NCBI GenBank assembly: GCA_031290985.1
Contig: JARLJW010000092.1
Span: 1-64,000 of the forward strand
From: Verrucomicrobiia bacterium
Lineage (GTDB): Bacteria; Verrucomicrobiota; Verrucomicrobiia; Limisphaerales; UBA11358
Direction of reading: 5' to 3'
Length of the DNA: 64,000 nt
Positions 54,029 to 63,700 of the stretch are shown here, one piece after another. The first letter of the stretch is position 1. Every line of letters starts with the position of its first letter. The position numbers were made by a program, and so were the translations under genes. Below the pieces are notes generated by a model that saw only the letters and a program-made list of their open reading frames with translations, did no database searches and was not told the DNA's origin.

Positions 54029-54052
54029 GCCCGGGGGCTTTTGCCCCCGGGC
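54029..54052 (+). terminator. Strong stem-loop after the four-repeat protein
   Basis: GCCCGGGGGC (54029-54038) and GCCCCCGGGC (54043-54052) form a perfect 10-bp GC stem with a TTTT loop, 31 bp after the stop at 53998. Only a short T-stretch follows (GTTTGG). It probably ends the transcript of the gene at 50951 or protects its 3' end. Confidence 0.65.
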
Positions 54053-54156
54053 GTTTGGCTGGCAGCTCGGCTTTGAAATGTTTGCAAAGTGTGTCATGTA
54101 AACCAGCGTTGGCGGCCGGTTGGAATCAACCTTTGGAAAACTGACAAAACATAATT

Positions 54157-54432
54157 GTGAAATCAAAATATGTCATCATTGAGCGTAATGGGGATGAGGC
54201 CGTGATTGTGTTCTCGCCCTTTCTCCTGCACCAGGACGTGGTGGGAAATCACAAAATAAAATCCGCCGGCTATTGTGAGTTAAGTGTGCATGGACGATGG
54301 ATTGTGAGCGGCGTGTCGCTCACCTTGCAGCTCCACTCCAGGCCCGAAGATGAGGAAATCTTGAACCGGCACTTGTTAAACAAGCGGCCATCGCATTTTG
54401 CCAATCAACCAATAAGCCGGCCGGCAATGTAG
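54157..54432 (+). CDS. Small uncharacterised protein (91 aa)
   Basis: The frame starts with GTG and encodes [20 protein letters not shown], then [40 protein letters not shown] and a tail with [13 protein letters not shown]. The composition is that of a real soluble protein, without signal or membrane segment, and the layout suggests a small beta-rich domain. It resembles no family I can name with certainty; its mention of an N-terminal KYVIIERNG and a central GYCEL suggests a conserved small protein worth searching for. It lies after a terminator and 22 bp before a pseudopilin gene, so it probably shares that transcript and may be an accessory of the secretion or regulation step. Confidence 0.6.
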   Translation: MKSKYVIIERNGDEAVIVFSPFLLHQDVVGNHKIKSAGYCELSVHGRWIVSGVSLTLQLHSRPEDEEILNRHLLNKRPSHFANQPISRPAM

Positions 54433-54454
54433 CCATAAAGCAACAAATTACAAA

Positions 54455-55312
54455 ATGAGTATCGTAAATTCAAATAAACCGATGGTTGGGGCAAGGGTCC
54501 GGCCGCAGAAGGCATTTACCTTGATTGAACTATTGGTGGTCATCGCCATCATCGCCATTCTGGCCGCCTTGCTGCTGCCGGCCTTGGCTCAGGCCAAGAA
54601 AAAGGCCACCGGCATGAGCTGCCTTAGTAATTCACGGCAATTGACGCTGGCGGCGCATGTTTATTCCTTGGACAATATTGACGCCATTCCGCCCAATGGA
54701 ACGAACGACCTTATGAGTTGGGTGGGAGGAAATATGCAATTGGATGTGGAAGTCACCAACGTCATCCCCATCCGCAACTCCCGGCTATATCCCATTATTA
54801 AATCGGATGCGGTCTATCATTGTCCGGCGGACAATGGCAGTGTTGTTGATTCTGCTGGTGTGAGTTTGGGTGCGCCCCGGGTGCGCGATTATTCCCAGAG
54901 CGGCATGATGGGCGATAATGTCGCAGCCCGCGGTGACCATCCCGGCATCAAGGAGAACCTCAAGTTCACCTCGATCCGTGACCCCAGTCCGGCGGCCGCC
55001 TTTCTTTATGTGGATGAACAGGCAGATCCCGCTCGTATCACTCAGCAGTATAGCAGCATTGATGACGGTTATTATTACGTTGTGTATAATTACACCGGGC
55101 CAAACTGGGTGAATGTGCCCGCCAGCCGGCATGGTAACTACGCGCAGTTCTCCTATGCCGACGGTCATTCAGGCAAAATGAAGTGGTTGCGGCCCCAAAC
55201 CCAGTATCTGCATGGCCTCGGTCAAACAGCCCCGGCGGGAATGAAAGGCGATCCGGATCTGCAACAAGTGTGGAACGCAACGTATGCCCAGGGCGGCGGA
55301 CCGGCGTGGTAA
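54455..55312 (+). CDS. Pseudopilin, H-X9-DG type
   Basis: The 285-residue protein carries the prepilin signal [20 protein letters not shown] with Ala before the cleavage point, a lysine-containing helix ([20 protein letters not shown]) and a perfect H-X9-DG element near the end ([16 protein letters not shown]). The central part ([24 protein letters not shown]) is typical of the pseudopilins of this group. It would form part of an inner-membrane pseudopilus. The GH30 gene starts within about 50 bp of its stop. This is the third pseudopilin in the window placed directly next to hydrolase genes. Confidence 0.85.
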   Translation: MSIVNSNKPMVGARVRPQKAFTLIELLVVIAIIAILAALLLPALAQAKKKATGMSCLSNSRQLTLAAHVYSLDNIDAIPPNGTNDLMSWVGGNMQLDVEVTNVIPIRNSRLYPIIKSDAVYHCPADNGSVVDSAGVSLGAPRVRDYSQSGMMGDNVAARGDHPGIKENLKFTSIRDPSPAAAFLYVDEQADPARITQQYSSIDDGYYYVVYNYTGPNWVNVPASRHGNYAQFSYADGHSGKMKWLRPQTQYLHGLGQTAPAGMKGDPDLQQVWNATYAQGGGPAW

Positions 55313-55359
55313 GCGTCGTGATGAGCTTTCTCTTACCCGTATTGCCAGGAAAAAATATC

Positions 55360-56868
55360 GTGAATGATAAAATATCCTCCAACCTGATGAGGGCATTCAT
55401 CAGCGGTCGGTTTTTTATCAATCAGCACCCGCGCTTGGTTTACTTGGCTGCGGCCGTTAGCTTAAGCGGAGTATTGGCGGCGGATGGCGAAGCCACCTCG
55501 CTGAGCAGTTCCCCGCCGGCAAGCTTTCGCACGATTCTGACCGTCAAGGACACCGCCGCACGTTTGACGGAGCAGCCCGTGCTGCCGCTTGGCCGGACGG
55601 CGGACGGCTCCATTGCCACCATCTTTATTGATCCAGCCAGGCAGTTCCAAACGATCGAAGGATTTGGCGGGGCGTTCACCGAGGCGGCGGCGGTTACCTG
55701 GCGCAAAATGGGACCGACCAACCAGCAGGCCATCATCAACGCCTATTTCGATTCCGCCACCGGTCACGGCTACACGCTTTGCCGGACGCATATCAACAGT
55801 TGCGATTTTTCAACCAGCAACTATGCCTACGACGAGGTGGCCGGCGATACGGAGTTGAAGCATTTTTCCATCGCCCGCGACCAGCAGGCATTGTTGCCGA
55901 TGATCCGGGCGGCGCTCGCGGCCAGCAAGACGCCTTTCAAACTCTTCGCCACGCCCTGGAGTCCGCCGGCGTGGATGAAGACCAACGGCGAGATGAACCA
56001 CGGAGGAAAATTAAAACCTGAATATCGCCAGGCGTGGGCCGACTACTTCGTCCGGTATATTCAGGAATATAAAAAGCAGGGCGTAAGCCTCTGGGGCTTG
56101 ACCACGCAAAACGAACCGGAAGCAAACTCGCCTTGGGACAACTGTCTCTATTCGCCGGTGGAACAACGCGATTTCATCCGGGATTATCTGGGGCCCACCC
56201 TGCAGCGGGCGCGCTTGCAAAATGTAAAGATCATGGCGTGGGATCATAACCGCGATGACATGGTGGAATATGCCGACGTGATTTACGCCGATCCGGTGGC
56301 GAGCAGTTTCATCTGGGGCACGGCGTATCATTGGTATTCCGACGGGGCGTTTCAGAACATGGCGTTGCATCACGATGCCTGGCCGGAGAAGCCGCTGCTT
56401 GCGACGGAAGCGTGCCAGGACAATGGCCCGCACATTGGTGAATGGAACCCGGGCGAACGCTATGGCTCGGCCATTATCAGTGATCTGAACCGCTGGTCAT
56501 TGGGCTGGGTGGATTGGAACCTGGTTCTGGACGAACAAGGCGGCCCCAACCACGCGAATAATTTTTGTGGCGCGCCCATCATCGCCGATACCAAGAACGA
56601 CAAGCTGCTGTTTCAAAGCTCTTATTATTACCTGGGACACTTTGCCCGCTACATCCGGCCCGGCGCGAAGCGGATCCTGTGCTCAGCTTCGCAGAACAAC
56701 ATCGAGGCTACGGCCTGCATCAACCCCGATGGAACCGTGGCGGTCGTCGTTCTGAACCGCAGCGATGACGCGGTCCGATATAATTTAAAGAGCCGCCATA
56801 CTGCCACCCCGGTTTCCCTGCCGGCGCATTCCATTGCGACCTATCTGCTCAAGGAACCCGAACTCTAA
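55360..56868 (+). CDS. GH30-family glycoside hydrolase
   Basis: I choose GTG 55360, which has AGGA nine bases upstream; starts at 55321 and 55387 are possible. The 502-residue protein has a basic N-terminus and a signal segment (RLVYLAAAVSLSGVLAADGE). It is a near-complete GH30 enzyme: QTIEGFGGAFTEAAA, YTLCRTHINSCDFS, ATPWSPPAWMK, TTQNEPEAN with acid/base E252, and LLATEACQD with nucleophile E350, followed by the C-terminal beta-sandwich. Known activities include glucosylceramidase, beta-1,6-glucanase, beta-xylosidase and related retaining activities; the NEP/TEAC spacing best fits the glucosylceramidase/beta-1,6-glucanase branch, not the xylanase branch. It is expressed with the pseudopilin upstream. 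Confidence 0.9.
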   Translation: MNDKISSNLMRAFISGRFFINQHPRLVYLAAAVSLSGVLAADGEATSLSSSPPASFRTILTVKDTAARLTEQPVLPLGRTADGSIATIFIDPARQFQTIEGFGGAFTEAAAVTWRKMGPTNQQAIINAYFDSATGHGYTLCRTHINSCDFSTSNYAYDEVAGDTELKHFSIARDQQALLPMIRAALAASKTPFKLFATPWSPPAWMKTNGEMNHGGKLKPEYRQAWADYFVRYIQEYKKQGVSLWGLTTQNEPEANSPWDNCLYSPVEQRDFIRDYLGPTLQRARLQNVKIMAWDHNRDDMVEYADVIYADPVASSFIWGTAYHWYSDGAFQNMALHHDAWPEKPLLATEACQDNGPHIGEWNPGERYGSAIISDLNRWSLGWVDWNLVLDEQGGPNHANNFCGAPIIADTKNDKLLFQSSYYYLGHFARYIRPGAKRILCSASQNNIEATACINPDGTVAVVVLNRSDDAVRYNLKSRHTATPVSLPAHSIATYLLKEPEL

Positions 56869-56936
56869 ATCGTGTGCCGAGCAGGCATATTACATAACAA
56901 CTGAGGAAAGTCGTTCCCACCGATGCCCGCCTTTAA

Positions 56937-59900
56937 ATGAAAATGCGCACCCACTTCATTAAAATTCCATGCCTTCCCAGAATGAAAGTTTTGGCCCGCC
57001 TGTTTTTGACGGCCGTGATGCTCGGCGTTAACTCCGCCTCGGCGGCCCTGATTATTATCACGACCTCAACCAACCAGAGCAGTCCTTTTATACCCAACTG
57101 GCCGGTGGCCACCGACAGCCTGATTGCGGGGATGTCCCCCAGTTCCGTGGGAGCTGGCAGTTTTACGCAAAACTATGGTGGCGGGGCCGGAGGGGGTGTT
57201 GCCAAGCTGACGGATGGAGCATTGGGGCAGGCGAGTGGCGATGCCGGTCCGGATGCTACCTGTGGTTACGATAATGGGGCAGGCGCTTATGTTATCTACA
57301 CGCTGCCGGCCACCCCTAATGGCTATAACATTACCAACATCACTACTTACGCCGGTTGGCAAGATAATGCCCTTGCCGGGCAACAATATGCCGTTTCTTA
57401 TTCCACCCAGGACAATCCCACTTCCTTTGTATTTTTGACCTTTGTCAATTATGCCCCCGCCGGCAGCACCCCAACCGCCAGCCGGGTGGTGCTGGCCGGT
57501 TTCCTGGGCGGGACGATTGCCGCCAACGTGGCCGCCATCAAGTTTGATTTTACCACGCCCCTGGATCTGCCTTACGGGGTGGAAGCTTACGATGAAATTA
57601 CAGTGGAGGGGACGCCGGCGGCGACGCTGACGCCGCAACCCGTGGTGATAACGACCAGCAACCAAAACAGCGGGAGTACGTTTGTTCCCAGTTGGACCGT
57701 CGAAACCGGCAGCCTGATCGCCGGGGTGGCTCCCAGTGTCACGATCGGTGACCCGACCGTAAGCCCCACGGCCGGCACCCCGTTTGCGGGTGCCAGCGCC
57801 CTGACGGACGGGAACTTGGGTGTCACAGGTGATTATTCCAACTGTGCGGCCCTGGGGAGTGGCGGCGGGGCATGTGCATCGCTAATTTATACGCTAACCG
57901 GGTCCACCAACGGATATGACCTCACCAATATCGTGACTTATACCGGCTGGATAGATTATGGCCGGGACGGGCAATTTTACACCGTATCTTATTCTACGGT
58001 CGCGCTGCCAACCATCTATGTTCCTTTGACAACCGTGGAATGCAATGCCTATTTAAATCCACTTGCGACTGCGTCGGCCAACCGGGTGGCCATCACCAGC
58101 AAGAACGGGGTGCTCGCCAAGAATGTTTACCGGCTGAAATTCGATTTCCCGCAAGATAACTCCATTGATTACGGTTTTGGGGCCTATACGGAAATTGTTG
58201 TACAGGGAACGAAGTCAGCACCGTTGCCGGTTACGGTGAGCCTCAATCATTTTCCAAAGCCCATGCAGTTGTATCAACGCAATCTAACCAATGGCCTGGC
58301 CAATGTGTTGGTGGATGGTTCCGTCACCAGCACGGGAGCCACGCAGGTCGTCGTGTCCGTTTTGCGCAACGGCGCTCTCTATACTAACGTGAGCCAGTCG
58401 CTGACCTATGCGAATGGGGTCGCGCCATTCTCAATCACTTCGTCCATCTTGGCGGAACTGGCCAGTTACAGTTTTACGATCTGCGTTGTGCGGGGCGGAA
58501 CCAACTATCTGGTTGTCAGTGCCAATGACGTGGTGGCGGGCGATGCTTTTATGATCAACGGCCAGTCGAATGCCGAGGCGGGCATGCGCAGCGGAAGCGC
58601 CAACGGCAATCAGCATCCTTACTTGCGCTCTTTCGGTACGCGCGACGAGAATGGCGCAACCGTCGGCGCCGATTTGAACTGGCATCTGGCCGAGGGCGAT
58701 GCGGTTACCGGTCCGGGCGCGGTTGGTCAATGGGGCCTGCGTTTGGGCCGCTTGATCATTGACACTTATGGGATTCCCGTGGCCATTATTAATGGGTCGC
58801 ATGGCGGCTGGCCGATCACCTCATTCCAAAGGAATGATGCCAACCCGCAGGACCTGAACACGGACTACGGCCGGACACTGTATCGGGCGACGCAAGCCGG
58901 CTTGCAGAACGGATTGCGCGCCATTCTTTGGTATCAGGGCGAGTCGGACATGAGTGATGCCGACGCCCATGAAAAAGGCTGGACCGCCCTGCACGGCAAC
59001 TGGCTCACCGACTATGCTGCGGTCAGGAAATTCTATGTCTTTCAATTGCATGTCGGCTGCTATGTCTCCCAGTTCGACACCGATTTGCGCAACCGTCAGC
59101 GGCTTCTCGCGGATCACTTCAACGATGTCGAAGTAATGGCCACCTCCGCCGTTGGCACGTATAGTGACGATTGCCACTATCCTTACGTTGGCGGCTACGA
59201 GTTGCACGCGACCAACATCTTCCGCCTGGTCCGGCGCGACCTCTACGCTGCCGCGCCGCAAAATAACATCGAAGCGCCGAACCCATATTATGCCTGCTTC
59301 AGTGCTCCGGCGCACAATCAGATTACCCTGGTCATGCGCAATGCCAATGATACGCTCACTTTTTCCTCCGGGGCCGAGGCTGATTTCCGGCTGGAAGGTT
59401 CATCCGTTGTTGTCACCAGTGGTGCGGCAGTTGGCAACAAGCTGGTCCTCACGTTAAGTGGTGATGCCAGCGCGGCCACCGGTCTCAGCTATGGCGCGCA
59501 TGACGGAGCGCCGGCTCCCACGGTGGTCAATGCCAATGGTGTCGGCTTGCTGGCATTCTACAACCTGCCCATTCAGCCGGGCAATGGTGCATCCGGTGTG
59601 CCGACCAAGGTTGCCAGCCTGGCCATTTCCGCCAATCGCGTTGATATAACTTGGGCGGCCGCCACCAACGTTGCGGAATATTTGATCCGCCGCAATGGCG
59701 TCATCATCGGCCAAACGCCACTTACTGTGTTCAGTGATTCGACCGTCACCTCCGGTCCGGTTTACACCTATGACGTTGCCGCCATCGGCCTGGTTTCCAC
59801 ATCGGCCTGGTCCTCCGTGACGAGCGTGACGACGCTGCCCGACAACGTATTTGCCCTCGTGCCTGAAGCGACGAACTACACGATCCTCTACCGGCTGGAT

Positions 59901-60725
59901 ATCCCGAATGACCTGCGACTTGGCTCGGCTTTGAAGGCCCCCTATGGCGTGGACAACTCAGCGCTAATGACCCAGCCATTTGACCGGGTGGCATATTGCT
60001 TGGAATTGCAAACCAACCCCGGCCAGCCGCTCAACTGGGTTTATGTGTCCTGTGACCCCTTCTCGCGGGATCCGAAACTCCTCGGCGTGCCGGCGGTGGC
60101 TGCGGGCGGGGTATTCCACCAGCCGATTACCAATTTAAACGTGTATGCCAGCGCTGGCACCGGTATCGCCACCGGGTCGGGCTTGGGTGTGGGCAACATC
60201 GAATTTTGGGGTTGGAGTTATACTCAGAATAATGCTTATGGGGTGCCGGGTGCCAGCGACACCGCTTATGACACAGGCGATGCCATTGATGTCAGCGCGT
60301 GCTATGGTTCCATGCAGATTCACCGGGCCGGTCAGACGTTGTTTGCGTATAACTCGTGGGGGGCCTATACGGCCGACAGTGGCTATCCTCTCAGCGGTGA
60401 CGATCTCGGACTCGGCACTCAGGCCACCGGCTCGCCCGACTGGACATTTGCGGCCAATGCTTTCCGCTACAGTTACAAGCGGTTGTATGTGCTCGTCCGT
60501 CCCGTGGCTCCAGCTTTTCTCGGCTATACCCATCAGGGATCACTCCTTCAATTATCGTGGCCGGTCGTCAATGCCGGCTGGCGGCTGCAGGTGCAAAGCA
60601 ATTCTCTTAGTACCGGCCTCAGCACAAACTGGATCATGGTGACCGGATCGAACGTTACAAACCAGGTGACCATGCCCATTGGAAGCACCGCTGGCAGTGT
60701 ATTTTTTCGTCTTATCTATCCCTGA
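56937..60725 (+). CDS. Sialate O-acetylesterase-like (SASA) SGNH hydrolase with discoidin-like repeats
   Basis: The 1262-residue exported protein has a signal peptide (RLFLTAVMLGVNSASA). Two copies of the repeat domain seen at 50951 form residues about 38-427. The catalytic part (about 428-777) is an SGNH esterase of the SASA family: S544 in MINGQSNAE, E669 region WYQGESDMS, and D744/H747 in DDCHYPYVGG, the DxxH pair. It would remove O-acetyl groups from sugars so that glycosidases can act. An FN3 domain (about 888-965), a beta-rich domain of unknown type (about 966-1190; NYTILYRLDIPN, FDRVAYCLELQ) and the common tail ending VFFRLIYP follow. The shared N-terminal repeats tie it to the protein at 50951. 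Confidence 0.85.
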   Translation: MKMRTHFIKIPCLPRMKVLARLFLTAVMLGVNSASAALIIITTSTNQSSPFIPNWPVATDSLIAGMSPSSVGAGSFTQNYGGGAGGGVAKLTDGALGQASGDAGPDATCGYDNGAGAYVIYTLPATPNGYNITNITTYAGWQDNALAGQQYAVSYSTQDNPTSFVFLTFVNYAPAGSTPTASRVVLAGFLGGTIAANVAAIKFDFTTPLDLPYGVEAYDEITVEGTPAATLTPQPVVITTSNQNSGSTFVPSWTVETGSLIAGVAPSVTIGDPTVSPTAGTPFAGASALTDGNLGVTGDYSNCAALGSGGGACASLIYTLTGSTNGYDLTNIVTYTGWIDYGRDGQFYTVSYSTVALPTIYVPLTTVECNAYLNPLATASANRVAITSKNGVLAKNVYRLKFDFPQDNSIDYGFGAYTEIVVQGTKSAPLPVTVSLNHFPKPMQLYQRNLTNGLANVLVDGSVTSTGATQVVVSVLRNGALYTNVSQSLTYANGVAPFSITSSILAELASYSFTICVVRGGTNYLVVSANDVVAGDAFMINGQSNAEAGMRSGSANGNQHPYLRSFGTRDENGATVGADLNWHLAEGDAVTGPGAVGQWGLRLGRLIIDTYGIPVAIINGSHGGWPITSFQRNDANPQDLNTDYGRTLYRATQAGLQNGLRAILWYQGESDMSDADAHEKGWTALHGNWLTDYAAVRKFYVFQLHVGCYVSQFDTDLRNRQRLLADHFNDVEVMATSAVGTYSDDCHYPYVGGYELHATNIFRLVRRDLYAAAPQNNIEAPNPYYACFSAPAHNQITLVMRNANDTLTFSSGAEADFRLEGSSVVVTSGAAVGNKLVLTLSGDASAATGLSYGAHDGAPAPTVVNANGVGLLAFYNLPIQPGNGASGVPTKVASLAISANRVDITWAAATNVAEYLIRRNGVIIGQTPLTVFSDSTVTSGPVYTYDVAAIGLVSTSAWSSVTSVTTLPDNVFALVPEATNYTILYRLDIPNDLRLGSALKAPYGVDNSALMTQPFDRVAYCLELQTNPGQPLNWVYVSCDPFSRDPKLLGVPAVAAGGVFHQPITNLNVYASAGTGIATGSGLGVGNIEFWGWSYTQNNAYGVPGASDTAYDTGDAIDVSACYGSMQIHRAGQTLFAYNSWGAYTADSGYPLSGDDLGLGTQATGSPDWTFAANAFRYSYKRLYVLVRPVAPAFLGYTHQGSLLQLSWPVVNAGWRLQVQSNSLSTGLSTNWIMVTGSNVTNQVTMPIGSTAGSVFFRLIYP

Positions 60726-60791
60726 TGCGTCATGGTGAACAGCAAGATTTTTAACGGCTCGTAATGCGCTTTGGTCTGGAACAATTTTGTT

Positions 60792-63700
60792 ATGAAAAAC
60801 AAATATATGCTGGCCTGTTTGATCGTGTGTTGTTGCGTTGGGTTATTTATCTTGCTGCGGTCGGGCTACGAGGGCAATTCCGGCCACGAAACACATCTGG
60901 CCTCAACCGATTCGCCGAAAATGCCGACCAACCCAATCATGGCGGGCAACCCGGCAAACTCAGCCATTGCGCCGAAAGCCGCCGCCGCTTCCCCGAAACC
61001 CTTGACCGCTGGTGCCATCACCAATGTTCAGGCTCGGCGGGAGTTTGATTTGGCGGTGAATCCTTACGCGGGGGGATTGCGCGAACCTGGCAGGTCCAAG
61101 CGGGAGTGGCCGGCGGACTACCTGAAGCATTTTCAATCAGCCAAGGCGGGTGACCCGGTGAAATTTGAACTCACGGACGGCGTGCCGGCCGAGGGCCGCG
61201 TTAAGATCATTCAGGTTGTGGGCAGCGAGGTAAGCTATGTCTCAGGCGTGTTGACAGCACCGGAGGCGGGCACGTTTTTCTTCCTGACGCCACCGGCTGG
61301 CGGGAAGGCGGGCAAGGCGGTGGGCGTGGTGGAATTTCCGGCAAGCAAGACCGCCTATCGCATTGAACCAACCGGACCCAACGGTGATCCGGAATTATGG
61401 CGGCGGCGGCTGGATGAAGTGATCTGCTTGGACCTGCCGGCCATCGAACCGGTGAAATTGCAGGCGGCCGCCCAGGCGGGGACCAATGAAACGGAAAATA
61501 TCACCCCCGTGCGGCCGGACCTGGTGCCGGCTTACACGCCAAGCTATAACAGCAACATTGTTTCCTTGCAGAGTTATCCCGGTTCACCCGCGGTGTTGCT
61601 GCTGGACTTCGCGGGCGGCTATACCGCGAGCTGGGGCGGCGTCAGCTATGCGCGCCCGCCCGTTGGCAATGACACGATCAAGGATGTCTGGAAGCGGGTG
61701 GCGGAAGATTACCTGCCGTTCAACATCAATGTGACGACTGACTTCAAAGTCTTTCAAGCGGCCCCGGCGGCGAGCCGCCAGCGTTGCTGTTTCACCACCA
61801 CGCCGATTACGGCGGCTGGGGTTGCTTATGAAGGCTCTTGGAACTGGGGCAATGACACGGTTTGCTGGTCCGTCTATTATGTCGGCAAGGCGGCGGCGGA
61901 GGTTGGCGCCCATGAGCCGGGCCACACGCTCGGGTTGAGCCATGAAACGCAGGACATTCCCAATGGCACGAATGCCCCCACGCATAACGAGTATTTTACC
62001 GGTCAGGGTTCAGGCGCCACCGGCTGGTGTCCGATCATGGGGGCGGCCTATTATCAGCCGGTGACCACCTGGGCCCATGGCGAGTATCTGTATGCCGGCA
62101 ACTTGGAGGATCAACTGAACATCATCGCCACCGCAAACAACAATGTCACCTATCGCGTGGACGACACTGGCAGCACCCTGGCGAACGCGCGTTACCTGGA
62201 GATTTATACGAATTATACCGCCTTTGCCGAAGGGGTGATTGAGCAAACCGCCGATACGGACGCCTTTCAATTTACGACCACGGGCGGCGCGGTGAGTTTG
62301 ACCGCCAAGCCGGTGGGCGACTGGGCGGATCTGGCCATGACGGCCACCTTGGCGGATGCGACGGACACGCTGATTGCGAGCAACAATCCGCAGAACGTGC
62401 TTTCGGCCTCCATCGCCACGAACCTGCCGGCGGGAACTTATACCTTCCGGGTGACGGGGGCTGGACGCAACGATCCGCTGACCACGGGTTTTTCGAGCTA
62501 CTCAAGTTTGGGTTATTATTCCATCACGGGCAGCGTGGCCGGGGCGCGGATGCCCACCCGCTTAAGTGTGCCTTCGCTGTCGCCCAACGGCACGGTGGTC
62601 GGCCCGGTGCCGCCCAACGGGAGTGGCACGCTGGCGTATGCGATCGTTGGGGGCAACCCCGGCGGCGCTTTCGCCATCAATAATGGCGGCGTGCTGACCG
62701 TCGCCAATAATTCACCGCTCAACTACAACCAGCTCGTGACCAACGCACAGTATTTTGCGGGGCTGGAAGTATTTGTTAACATCACCAACCAGAGCAATCC
62801 ATTGTTAACGGAAATAAACCGGCGCGTGGTGGTGAGCGTGCTGCCCACGCCGCCCGTATTGATGGGTTTTACCACGAACGTGATGGAACATATCCCGCCG
62901 GGGTTGGCAATCGGTTTTATGAGCGTAAGCAATCTGGGGATGTACACGGATCCCACCTTCAGTATTGTCGCCGGAAACACGAGCGGGATGTTTGCCGTGG
63001 ACAATGGCGGGGTCATCATCACGGCGGGTGATCTGAATGCGGCGGGGCAGCCGGTTTATAACCTGACGGTCGCAATGAACGACAACGGCGTGCCGGTTTC
63101 GATGTCCGCCACCGGGCAGGTGACCATTAATATCGTTGGCAATTCAGCAGTCACCTGGACCGGCTCGGGTGGTAACAACAACTGGAGCAGCAGCGGCAAT
63201 TGGAGCAGCCCGCTTTTGGGCGTGGGACCACGGGTGACGTTCGGGACGGCGGTGCGCCAAGTCAACGCCAATGACGCCGCCTCGTCGCTGACGTGGGCAC
63301 GGTTCACGACGGGCGGCTTCACGATTTCCGGGAACCCGGTGATGCTGCAATCCGGGATCACGAATGCGGGGAACAATACGTGGGGCCTGGCTACGAGCTT
63401 GCATGCGCCGCAAACCTGGTATGCGACCAGCGGGATATTGACCGTCAACGGCCTGGTGGCGAACGACGGGTATGGGCTGAACGCCGGCGGCCCGGGCGGG
63501 CTGGTATTCAACGGCCAAATGTCCGGTTCTGGCGTCCTGACCAAGATCGGAGCGGGAACGTTGGCGCTGGCCAATTCCGGCAATAGCTTTACCGGTGATC
63601 TGGTTGTCTCCAACGGCACGGTGGTGGCAACCGTGGCGACCCCCAATCAAAACCCGACGACCAGCCCTTTTGGCAATCCCCAGGTGGCGCGCACGGTGAC

